Of a DNA stretch of 64,000 nucleotides, positions 48,669-56,297 are shown in pieces. A program made the translations under genes and the position numbers. The stretch lies in contig CAJTDN010000006.1 in the NCBI GenBank assembly GCA_910574865.1, positions 124,001-188,000 of the forward strand, read 5' to 3'. Origin of the DNA: Lachnospiraceae bacterium. Lineage in GTDB: Bacteria; Bacillota; Clostridia; Lachnospirales; Lachnospiraceae. Numbering within the stretch: position 1 is the stretch's first letter; each line of letters opens with the position of its first letter. Below the pieces are notes generated by a model, which did not search any database, was not told the origin of the DNA, and saw nothing but the letters and a program-made list of their open reading frames with translations.

Positions 48669-50693
48669 GTGTTTCATATCTATTTTTTGAATTTGTTTAA
48701 CGACACGATGGTCGAACAGACGCACAATCTGGAAAAAGTGATTGATTTTAAAATGCATGTGGGATACCGCAACGTGAGCAGCGTGGAAATGGAAAACCAG
48801 ATTCGTTGGGCGGAACGCGAGGGGATGGACGCGATTGTGTGCCAGTGGGAGGATTATGAAAAAATCATGACCCGCAAGCCGCTGCTCCCGGTATATCCCG
48901 TCCGCAGCACGGCGTATGACACGAGCGTGATTCTCTACTTTCTGAAAAAACACTTGAAAGAGAAGGGACTTGAACATTACACGCGTGTGATTCTCGGAAC
49001 CTATCTGCCGATTAACGTGCGCCTGGACATCCTGGAAGAGATGTTTGGCTTGGAGCTGGTCAATCCCCCCTGGGACGATGAACTGAGCCAGGACTATTTT
49101 GACTCGTATGCGCGGGAAGGCTACCAGGTGGTGGTCTGTTCGTCGATACATGCGGAAAAGGTCCGTAATAGCGGCATGTACCCGTTTTACGATAAACAAG
49201 TGGAACAATACATTGATTTCTCCCAGGACATCAAGCAGGCGATTCAACAGGTGGCAGTCGGCAGCCAGCTTCAGAAGACGCTGGAAGAATTGAAAAATAT
49301 GCTGAATTATTCCTTCGAGGCAATCTGTATCCTGGACAACGAGGGGCGTGTCACAAGTTTTAATGAAAAATCGGAACAAATGTTTAAGCAAAACGGCGTC
49401 GGACAGTATGCGGGCTCGTTTTTTTATGACCTGGTGCCGGAGGTTTCGAAATCGGAGATAGAGGAAGTTCTCAAGGAGGGGAAGGCGTTTTATAGCAGGA
49501 TTATTAACGCAAATGATTATGTGGGAATGCTCAACATCACCCCGAACCAGCAGGAAAAGGGCACGAACGGCGCGGTCGTCCACTTTACGACCATCCAGCA
49601 GATTGAGAAGATGGAAACACAAGTGAAAAGCGAAATCCACAAAAAGGGACACTACGCGAAATATACGTTCGCGGACATCCTCGGGGAATCGGAAGTGATG
49701 CAAAAGGCCAAGAAACTGGCGGAGCGGTTTTCGAAATATAATTCGAACATTCTCTTATATGGTGAAAGTGGTTGCGGGAAGGAGCTGTTCGCGCAAGGCA
49801 TGCACAATTCCAGCCTCCGTGTGAACCAGCCATTTGTCGCGGTAAACTGCGGCTCCCTGCCGACAAACCTGCTTGAAAGCGAGCTGTTCGGGTACGTGGA
49901 GGGGGCATTTACCGGCGCCTTGAAAAAGGGAAAGAAAGGACTGTTCGAAATCGCCCACAAGGGAACTATTTTTCTGGACGAGATTTCGGAGATTGACGCG
50001 AAAGGGCAGACCCGCCTGCTGCGCGTGCTGGAGGAACGCTGCGTTATGCGGATTGGCGATGACAAGCTGATTCCCGTTGACGTGAGGGTAATCGCGGCAT
50101 CAAATAAAAACTTGTTGAAATTGACGAAAGAGGGGAAGTTCCGCGAGGACCTTTATTACCGGCTGAACGTGCTCACACTAAACGTTCCCCCGCTGCGGGA
50201 GCGGGGGGAAGACGTGATACTGATTGCCAATGCCTATATTAAGAAATATGGGGAAGCGTACAACAAGCATATCGTGCTGAGCGGGGAGGCATGTCATGAA
50301 ATGTTGAGGCATCCCTGGGAAGGGAACGTGAGGCAGCTTCGTAATTTTTGTGAAAGGCTCGTGATTGTGGCGGACAGGACGGAAGTTTCGGGAGAGGACA
50401 TTGCCGAACAACTGGACGTGATGGGGATGACTTTTTTCGAACGGAGTTGTGACAGGAAAAGCGAAGACGAAAGTCATGCCACGAACCATGCCGTGGACGG
50501 GCACGGGCCGGCGGGCGACACCGTGAAAAACGGGGGCAGTATCCGGGAGGCGGAACGGGCCAGTATCCGTGACGCGTTGGAAAAGGAGAAGGGCAACCGC
50601 CAGAAGGCGGCCAAACTGCTCGGAATCAGCAAGACTACCTTGTGGAGGAAGATGAAGGAATACGGTATCGGTGACGGATGCGGCGAGGAGTGA
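48669..50693 (+). CDS. Sigma-54-dependent enhancer-binding regulator (PrpR_N, PAS, AAA+, Fis HTH)
   Basis: 674 residues, starting at GTG with GGGGAGG nine bases before. Residues 1-185 are a PrpR N-terminal-like sensor domain, 200-310 a PAS domain (NYSFEAICILDNEGRVTSFN), and 330-560 the AAA+ domain with Walker A GESGCGKE, the sigma-54 contact loop EGAFTGALKKG and Walker B GTIFLDEISEID. The C-terminus is a Fis-type helix (NRQKAAKLLGISKTTLWRKM). It should activate the promoter at 41959 in response to a small metabolite. It is convergent with rpoN, 10 bases away. Confidence 0.92.
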   Translation: MFHIYFLNLFNDTMVEQTHNLEKVIDFKMHVGYRNVSSVEMENQIRWAEREGMDAIVCQWEDYEKIMTRKPLLPVYPVRSTAYDTSVILYFLKKHLKEKGLEHYTRVILGTYLPINVRLDILEEMFGLELVNPPWDDELSQDYFDSYAREGYQVVVCSSIHAEKVRNSGMYPFYDKQVEQYIDFSQDIKQAIQQVAVGSQLQKTLEELKNMLNYSFEAICILDNEGRVTSFNEKSEQMFKQNGVGQYAGSFFYDLVPEVSKSEIEEVLKEGKAFYSRIINANDYVGMLNITPNQQEKGTNGAVVHFTTIQQIEKMETQVKSEIHKKGHYAKYTFADILGESEVMQKAKKLAERFSKYNSNILLYGESGCGKELFAQGMHNSSLRVNQPFVAVNCGSLPTNLLESELFGYVEGAFTGALKKGKKGLFEIAHKGTIFLDEISEIDAKGQTRLLRVLEERCVMRIGDDKLIPVDVRVIAASNKNLLKLTKEGKFREDLYYRLNVLTLNVPPLRERGEDVILIANAYIKKYGEAYNKHIVLSGEACHEMLRHPWEGNVRQLRNFCERLVIVADRTEVSGEDIAEQLDVMGMTFFERSCDRKSEDESHATNHAVDGHGPAGDTVKNGGSIREAERASIRDALEKEKGNRQKAAKLLGISKTTLWRKMKEYGIGDGCGEE

Positions 50694-50703
50694 AGAAACT
50701 TTC

Positions 50704-52176
50704 CTATAATGTCCGTCTCCGGGAGGTGTCCGGGATAAGCATTTCGTTTCGGTATTTTGCAATCGTCCTGCGGGCGGCCAGGATGCCTTGCCCGTTTAAA
50801 ATGGAGGCGATTTTCTGGTCACTTAAAGGGTGGGACTTGTCCTCCTCGTCAATCAGTTTTTTGATGAGGCCTTTCAAATGTCCGACGGTCATGTCAGAAG
50901 TGCCGTTCGGGACGCTGCTGGAAAAGAAATATTTAAACGGAAAAACACCCCAGAAGCATTCCAGATATTTGTCGTGGATTGCCCTGCTTATGGTGGAGTC
51001 GTTAAGCTCCAATTGTTTCCCGATAGCCGCCTGGCTTAACGGCTTTAGGAAATCCGGCCCTTTCAGGAAAAAATCCTTCTGGTTCAGCAGGATCTGCCGC
51101 GTAATCCGTAAGAGCGTGGAATTTCGTTGCTCCAGGCACTTGCTAATCCAGTCCGCCTGTTGGAATTTCTGGTAAAGGTATTCCCTCACTTCGCGGTCAG
51201 GATGGTTTAGCATGGGGCGGTAGGTGTCGTTGATTTTAAAACCGGCGGCCAAATCCCCGTTTATCATAATCTGGAAATGGTTGTGCTTCTGGAGGATAAT
51301 CACGTCCGGGCAGATGTAGGACGCGAATTCATCACGGCAGAAACCGTTGGCCGGTCTTGGGTTGAGCGTTTTGATAAGCGCGATGGCCTCGGACACTTCT
51401 GCCACGTTTGAACCGAGTGCCCTGGCAAGCGGCTTTATCTGGTTGTTGGCCACTTTTTCCAGATGTCCGGAAATGATTCGTGCCGCGAGGTCATGGCGGG
51501 GATGTTCGGAGCGTTCTAACTGTAAAAGCAGGCACTCCGTGAGATTGGAAGCCCCTATGCCGGTCGGCTCGACGGATTGCAGCATGGCGACGTAGTGCCG
51601 TGCCGTGTCCGGGGAAACTTGGAAAATCTCGCAAAGCGTGTCTGGGGTCACGGTCAGGAAACCGTTGTCGTCCAACGATTCGACGAGATAGTATAGGACG
51701 GATTTGTCCGTTTCGTTATGGAAGTGCGGTATCAGCTGAAAGAGGACATGCTCCGAGAGGGAGTTGGCCGGCGTGGCCGCCATCTGCTCGATTACGTTGT
51801 CGTGGGAAGCCAGCCGTGCGTGCTGCTTTCGCACTGGTTGCGGATATTCGTCTTCGGGGGTCTCAATATCCGATGGCGCCTTGTCTTTGGAATCCGCGTC
51901 CGAGGGAGTCCCGTCTTTGGAATACTCCACGCCGGTTTGCGTGTCTTCCCCGGAATATTCCACGTCCAAGTGTGTGTCTTTGGAATACTCCGTGTCTGCC
52001 CGCGCGTCTTCCTTGGAAAGAGAGGAAGGCTCCAGTTCTATGACCGGGTTTTCCAACGCCGTCTTGTTGAGATAGGATTCCAGTTCCTGCGCGCTCATCT
52101 GCAGGATTTCTATGTTCTGTATCGCCCTTTGCGACAGCCCTTGTTTTTGTTCCGTCGTCAATATCAGTTCGGACAT
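50704..52176 (-). CDS. rpoN: RNA polymerase sigma-54 factor
   Basis: 490 residues. Region I (LTTEQKQGLSQRAIQNIEIL, then QMSAQELESYLNKTALENPV) is Gln/Leu-rich as expected. Region II, about residues 50-120, is expanded by acidic repeats of the form EYSKDxxxDxEYS. The core-binding part and RpoN box ARRTIAKYRNEM (consensus ARRTVAKYR) are complete. The start MSELILTTEQ at 52176 has GGGGGGTGACC; the frame beginning at 52236 lacks a site. It is convergent with the activator gene, so the module carries its own sigma factor. Confidence 0.94.
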   Translation of the reverse strand: MSELILTTEQKQGLSQRAIQNIEILQMSAQELESYLNKTALENPVIELEPSSLSKEDARADTEYSKDTHLDVEYSGEDTQTGVEYSKDGTPSDADSKDKAPSDIETPEDEYPQPVRKQHARLASHDNVIEQMAATPANSLSEHVLFQLIPHFHNETDKSVLYYLVESLDDNGFLTVTPDTLCEIFQVSPDTARHYVAMLQSVEPTGIGASNLTECLLLQLERSEHPRHDLAARIISGHLEKVANNQIKPLARALGSNVAEVSEAIALIKTLNPRPANGFCRDEFASYICPDVIILQKHNHFQIMINGDLAAGFKINDTYRPMLNHPDREVREYLYQKFQQADWISKCLEQRNSTLLRITRQILLNQKDFFLKGPDFLKPLSQAAIGKQLELNDSTISRAIHDKYLECFWGVFPFKYFFSSSVPNGTSDMTVGHLKGLIKKLIDEEDKSHPLSDQKIASILNGQGILAARRTIAKYRNEMLIPDTSRRRTL

Positions 52177-52213
52177 GATGGTCACCCCCCGGTGTTTTTT
52201 CTTTCGCTGTTTA

Positions 52214-52277
52214 TGGCGTCGGTGTACAGAAGGCAATACGGTCGATGAAGGGCATATTTCCCCTCTTTCATCGTTAC
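52214..52277 (-). repeat. Long copy of the dispersed TTGCCTTCTGTACACCGACG repeat
   Basis: On the minus strand GTAACGATGA, then GGGGAAATATGCCCTTCATC and TTGCCTTCTGTACACCGACG resemble 28485-28562 over their whole length. It lies in the rpoN promoter region. Confidence 0.6.
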
Positions 52278-52343
52278 TTTCACTCCGCGTACGTCCTTGT
52301 ACGCCTCGCTTAAGTGCCTTGAAATCACATGGGTTGAGGCGTG

Positions 52344-52366
52344 CTGCCTTTTGTACACCGACGCTA
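52344..52366 (+). repeat. Short copy of the dispersed GTACACCGACGCTA repeat
   Basis: CTGCCTTTTGTACACCGACG and CTA on the plus strand, facing the copy at 52214-52277 and so forming a 90-base-spaced inverted pair with it. Together they occupy most of the gap between rpoN and the tRNA; the rest of 52177-52584 holds only the Rpn fragment. Confidence 0.55.
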
Positions 52367-52496
52367 TGTTTTTTTGTGAATAAAATCTGGCCGTAATATT
52401 TGCGCTAATTGTAGCACGGGAAAATGGCTTTGTAAAGGGGGCGTATGCTAACCATTTTTTATAGGATAATGGTTACAATGGAAGGAGAAGATGCCT

Positions 52497-52559
52497 ATGG
52501 TAAGAAAGAACGTGCAGGAAATGAACGTGTTGGATGACTTTTTGTTTGCAAGATGGTGA
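52497..52559 (+). pseudogene. Rpn family nuclease-transposase, N-terminal fragment
   Basis: MVRKNVQEMNVLDDFLFARW then stop. Rpn-type proteins of gut Clostridia begin with the same (V/A)QEMNxLDDFLF pattern, followed by about 250 more residues that are missing here. AAGGAGAAGATGCCT is still present as a ribosome site. It is a dead remnant. Confidence 0.55.
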
Positions 52560-52584
52560 TGGCATGAGATATTAGAAAAAATGC

Positions 52585-52613
52585 TTGCTTTTTGGCACGG
52601 ATAGTGGTAAAAT
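52585..52613 (+). promoter_or_regulatory. Promoter of tRNA-Gly
   Basis: TTGCTT, a 17-base spacer and TAAAAT lie 20 bases before the tRNA. Confidence 0.6.
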
Positions 52614-52633
52614 ACAGTTTGTGTCAGAGAGAC

Positions 52634-52704
52634 GCGGGTGTGGTTCAATGGTAGAACACCAGCCTTCCAAGCTGGATACGTGGGTTCGATTCCCATCACC
52701 CGCT
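52634..52704 (+). tRNA. tRNA-Gly (anticodon UCC)
   Basis: A 71-nt cloverleaf: acceptor GCGGGTG with CACCCGC, D-arm GTTCAATGGTAGAAC, anticodon stem CCAGC CTTCCAA GCTGG with anticodon TCC, and T-arm GTGGG TTCGATT CCCAT. CCA is not encoded. Confidence 0.97.
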
Positions 52705-52714
52705 TCGGGGTAAG

Positions 52715-52760
52715 AACGCCAGGTACCTTATAATCAAAGGTTTCTGGCGTTTTTATTTTT
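52715..52760 (+). terminator. tRNA terminator
   Basis: AACGCCAG and CTGGCGTT pair, followed by TTTATTTTTT. Confidence 0.85.
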
Positions 52761-52851
52761 TCATAGGGAACTTTGTTTCTTAATTATTCACGGGGGCATG
52801 TCTTGCCACACAGGGATGGTCGTGTTATACTGTAGAAAATCATATGGTGCC

Positions 52852-52882
52852 AGGGGCAAAAACATTTGCCGCTCGGTATACG
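52852..52882. repeat. GGGGCAAAAACATTTG core, second copy
   Basis: CAGGGGCAAAAACATTTGCC, then a GTATACGA tail match the hairpin at 16981-17014, but the stem is imperfect here. It lies just upstream of the flavin reductase-rubredoxin gene. Confidence 0.45.
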
Positions 52883-52930
52883 AATTACCATGACGGGGAA
52901 GGACGCATGGAAAAACAAGGAGGCTTCACT

Positions 52931-53530
52931 ATGGACAAGGCGGCAATGTACAAACTGACATACGGGTTATTTGTTCTGACGGCGAAGGAGGGGGAAAAGG
53001 AGAACGGCTGCATCATCAACACGGCGATGCAGGTGACCACGAGCCCGAACCGTATCATCATCGTGGTCAACAAGGCGAACTACACGCATGACATGGTCAT
53101 GAGGACGAGGGAATTTAACGTGTCATGTCTCGGCACGGGCGCGTCGTTTGACGTGTTCAAGCATTTCGGCTTCCAGAGCGGGAAAAACGTCAACAAGATG
53201 GGGGCGTGCTACCCGCATGCGAAAAACGGCATCCCGTACGTGGGAAGCGTGGCGGTGGCTTATATTTCCGGCAGGGTGGTTTCCGGGACGGACTTGGGGA
53301 CGCACACGATGTTTCTGGCGGACGTGACGGACGCGAGGGTGCTAAATGACGGTGAATCGTTGTCGTACGCGTATTACCAGAAAAACATCAAGCCCGCGCC
53401 GAAGCCGGAGAAGAAGACCGGCTGGGTGTGCAAGGTCTGCGGTTACGTGTACGAGGGCGGGGAGCTGCCGGAGGATTTTGTTTGTCCGTTGTGCAAGCAC
53501 CCGGCGTCGGATTTTGAAAAAATCTCATAG
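52931..53530 (+). CDS. hrb: Flavin reductase fused to rubredoxin (high-molecular-weight rubredoxin type)
   Basis: 199 residues. The N-terminal FMN-binding split-barrel domain covers about 1-150 (YGLFVLTAKEGEKENGCIIN, then QVTTSPNRIIIVVNKANYTH). The C-terminus is a rubredoxin, GWVCKVCGYVYEGGELPEDF then CPLCKH, with the four iron cysteines. In acetogens such a protein passes electrons from NAD(P)H to the flavodiiron protein for O2 reduction; a candidate partner is fprA at 15040. The start follows AAGGAGG; longer in-frame starts overlap the repeat upstream. Confidence 0.93.
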   Translation: MDKAAMYKLTYGLFVLTAKEGEKENGCIINTAMQVTTSPNRIIIVVNKANYTHDMVMRTREFNVSCLGTGASFDVFKHFGFQSGKNVNKMGACYPHAKNGIPYVGSVAVAYISGRVVSGTDLGTHTMFLADVTDARVLNDGESLSYAYYQKNIKPAPKPEKKTGWVCKVCGYVYEGGELPEDFVCPLCKHPASDFEKIS

Positions 53531-53668
53531 CGGAGGGATTTGTCATGTGGGGGGAGGCCCCATAGGGCAGGGGAAGGGCGATGAGATGCGCGGGTGGCGG
53601 GGCATTACCGATGATGGCCGTCATGTGCGGGCAGAGTTGCCGTGATGGCGAAAGAGGGAGTAGTACGA

Positions 53669-54631
53669 ATGAATAAAAGGGTTAAAAAATTGCTTTTTGC
53701 AATCTTGTTTTGTTGCCTGGCGGTGCCGGGCGGCATGTACGGGGCGACGGAATTTTTCGGGGAGGGTTTCGGGGAATGGATGATAGGGTATCAGCCGGGA
53801 CGGGTCACGCAATCTGGCGGCATGGCCTCTTCGAGCGTGACGGAGGGGGAAATGCAGGTCATTTTCCTGGACGTCGGCCAGGGGGACTGCACGGTCGTGC
53901 GCACGAAGAAAGCGGACATGGTGATTGACTGCGGCGACAAGGGCAGTGCGGACGAAGTGGTGGAATATTTGCGAAGCCAGGGAATCCACGAGTTGGAATA
54001 TTTGATTCTTACGCACCCGGACTCCGACCATATCGGCGGCGCCGACGAAGTGCTCGCGGCTTTTGAAGTGGAGCGTGTTTTGATGCCGGACGTGGGCAAT
54101 GACACGAAGGCCTATGCCGAGGTTTTGAAGCAGATAGAAGAGAACGAGGTCGTGGTGGAACACCCGGACGTGGGTGACAGTTACTTGTTGGGCGATGCCA
54201 TGTTTTGGATTTTATGTCCGGATCCGGAACTTGTCAGGGAGTCTGACTTGAACGGCAGTTCCGTGGGAATCAAGCTGGTTCACGGGGAAAATTCCTTCGT
54301 GATGTGCGGGGACGCGGAAGAAGAGTCTGAGCAGGCCATGGTGGAGCGTTTTGGAAACGCCTTGGAATGCGACGTGTTAAAATGCGGGCACCATGGAAGC
54401 TCGACGGCCACTTCGGCGGAATTTTTGAAGGTGACGGATCCGACCTGGGCCGTGATTAGCTGTGGAAAGGACAACCCTTATGGCCATCCGCATGCGGAGG
54501 TGATGGCCGCGCTGGAGGACGACGACGTGCAGGTCTACCGTACCGATTGCCAAGGGACGGTCATCGCCATCAGTAATGGGAAAGAATTGAAGTGGCGGGG
54601 GTTGCAATTTGACGGTTCACAAAAGTATTGA
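53669..54631 (+). CDS. Secreted metallo-beta-lactamase-fold hydrolase, ComEC/Rec2-like domain
   Basis: 320 residues. A basic start and a hydrophobic helix (KKLLFAILFCCLAVPGGMYG) form a signal peptide or anchor. The MBL domain follows: QVIFLDVGQGDCTVVRTKKA, LILTHPDSDHIGGADEV (HxDHxGG type zinc motif) and LKCGHHGSSTATSAEF, which are hallmarks of the C-terminal domain of ComEC and of stand-alone extracellular relatives. It may degrade nucleic acid or a phosphoester outside the cell. AGAGGGAGTAGTACG precedes the ATG. 53531-53668 is empty. Confidence 0.88.
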   Translation: MNKRVKKLLFAILFCCLAVPGGMYGATEFFGEGFGEWMIGYQPGRVTQSGGMASSSVTEGEMQVIFLDVGQGDCTVVRTKKADMVIDCGDKGSADEVVEYLRSQGIHELEYLILTHPDSDHIGGADEVLAAFEVERVLMPDVGNDTKAYAEVLKQIEENEVVVEHPDVGDSYLLGDAMFWILCPDPELVRESDLNGSSVGIKLVHGENSFVMCGDAEEESEQAMVERFGNALECDVLKCGHHGSSTATSAEFLKVTDPTWAVISCGKDNPYGHPHAEVMAALEDDDVQVYRTDCQGTVIAISNGKELKWRGLQFDGSQKY

Positions 54632-54827
54632 CGGCTCGAAATTCATTTGCTAAAATAGAGGGCATGGTAAAGAATGAATTGATAAAGCAACAATATTGTT
54701 TCTGAATGGTTCGTTCTGGAGGGGGATGAACGGTTGCCGTCCACGGTCGTGAATGGTGACATGAATCGGGAAACTGCACGAGGATTCGGAGAACCTCGTC
54801 AAGTGCGTGGAGCAAGGAGGCACGGCT

Positions 54828-56225
54828 ATGAAGGATTTATCATTTGGCGAGCAGGTCAAGATTATTCTAAAACGAAAAGGCATGACGATCAAAGAACTGG
54901 CGGAGACGATTGAGGAGCGTACCGGAAAGGTGATGTCCAGGCAGAATTTGACGCAGCGACTGAACAGGGATAATTTTCAGGAGCGGGACATGCGGCTGAT
55001 AGCGGCGATTTTGGAGTGTCCGTTTTATCTGAGCTTGTTTCCGCTGGAGACCATGGAGGACACGCAAATCATTCCGGCGGAGGACGTGATTTCAAGGTAC
55101 GTGGACAAGGCGCAGTCGCGCAGGCGGGGCGGCGACACTGCCGTGGTGGAGACGTTGAAGTCGTCGCGGCCGGTAAAGACGGGCGGACGGGCAGGCACGT
55201 CGGGCGCGGTTTCGGGCGACGACAAGCTGGCGGCGGCGGAGGATTTGCAGTTGTCGGATTCGGAGATGGCGGATGTTGCAAAGGCGTTGGAGATTATGGA
55301 AGGGGAAGAGGAGCCGGAGACGGGCAGGGAACTGACGATTGGCGAGGTATACGGCATGTACGAGAGGCTGGACGAGATGGGAACGCCTTTCGGGGAAGAG
55401 TATCTGAAAGATTCCAAGGAGAGGTTCCGGCGGCTTGCGAGGGGCACGGGCGGCAAGGCGACGGCCGCGTCCGATGGCGCGGACATATTTGATACGGGAA
55501 ATGTCAATAATGGAACAATTGGCGCGAAAGAAGCCGGGACGGGACGGGTTGGCCCTGGTGGGGCCGGTGCGGACAAACTTGCCACGGGACGGGCAGGCAC
55601 GGGAGCGTCGGGGGCAAGAACGTCGGGAACGGAGAGGCCGGTCACGGGAAGGACGGGGCATGGAGCGTCAGGGACAAACACGCCGGGCGTGAACGCTTCG
55701 GAGGCATATGGCGATTCGATGGAGACATCAGGCGGGGCAGGGGTGCAAAAGCCAGATGAAAAAAGGGTGGAAAAGACGGATCGTTTTCGTACGGGAACGG
55801 TGTTTTTGCGAAGACCGGACGGACAAGAAAAGATGCAGACGCGCCGTTTCGCCAAGGTCTCGGACGAGGATGGAGGACGCGGGAAGGATGGAAAGCCATC
55901 CTTTTCCACGGGGCGGATGCGGCATGGCGGCGTGATTCGGCGGCCGGGGGAGACCGCATCGATAGGATTGAGGGATTTTGAGCCGGTGATTCCGTTTACC
56001 GACCAGGAGGAAAATCTGGAACTGGGCGAGCTGAACCCTTATACGGGGCATGAGTACCAGTCGAACAGCGTGCGCATGCACCCGACCAGGATTGGCTACG
56101 TGCAGGTTTACGAGCGTAGCATGCATGGTTGGACGGACATGACGGAATGGGCTTTTTTGGGGCATCAGGAACGTTTGAAGGCAAAACTTGGGAAAAATTA
56201 TAAAGAACCGATTTATTTGGATTGA
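54828..56225 (+). CDS. HTH protein with long disordered linker
   Basis: 465 residues in three parts. The N-terminus (LSFGEQVKIILKRKGMTIKE, then VMSRQNLTQRLNRDNFQERD) is an XRE-like HTH. Residues 85-380 are low in complexity, rich in Gly, Thr, Ala and Arg (GRAGTGASGARTSGTERPV), and certainly disordered. The last 90 residues (LNPYTGHEYQSNSVRMHPTR, IGYVQVYERSMHGWTDMTEW) look folded and conserved but match nothing I know. A regulator or scaffold of a Lachnospiraceae-specific type is possible. AAGGAGGCACGGCT precedes the start. Confidence 0.7.
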   Translation: MKDLSFGEQVKIILKRKGMTIKELAETIEERTGKVMSRQNLTQRLNRDNFQERDMRLIAAILECPFYLSLFPLETMEDTQIIPAEDVISRYVDKAQSRRRGGDTAVVETLKSSRPVKTGGRAGTSGAVSGDDKLAAAEDLQLSDSEMADVAKALEIMEGEEEPETGRELTIGEVYGMYERLDEMGTPFGEEYLKDSKERFRRLARGTGGKATAASDGADIFDTGNVNNGTIGAKEAGTGRVGPGGAGADKLATGRAGTGASGARTSGTERPVTGRTGHGASGTNTPGVNASEAYGDSMETSGGAGVQKPDEKRVEKTDRFRTGTVFLRRPDGQEKMQTRRFAKVSDEDGGRGKDGKPSFSTGRMRHGGVIRRPGETASIGLRDFEPVIPFTDQEENLELGELNPYTGHEYQSNSVRMHPTRIGYVQVYERSMHGWTDMTEWAFLGHQERLKAKLGKNYKEPIYLD

Positions 56226-56297
56226 TTTGACATGTTTATTTTTAAACGTGCCAGTATGGTGGTTTCATTGAAGATTAGGGAAAGAACGTGATGACGT

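Noticed and set aside
48447-49703. 418-codon minus-strand ORF opposite the MFS and sigma-54 activator genes
   Set aside because: It is antisense to two well-supported genes and has no ribosome site or known motif.
52634-52704. tRNA-Gly as the attachment site of the capsid element
   Set aside because: The att repeats at 18136 and 27392 contain no tRNA sequence and the tRNA is 25 kb away.
55025-55909. 294-codon minus-strand ORF opposite the HTH-linker protein
   Set aside because: Its Pro/Ser-rich content mirrors the low-complexity linker on the plus strand. No start signal.
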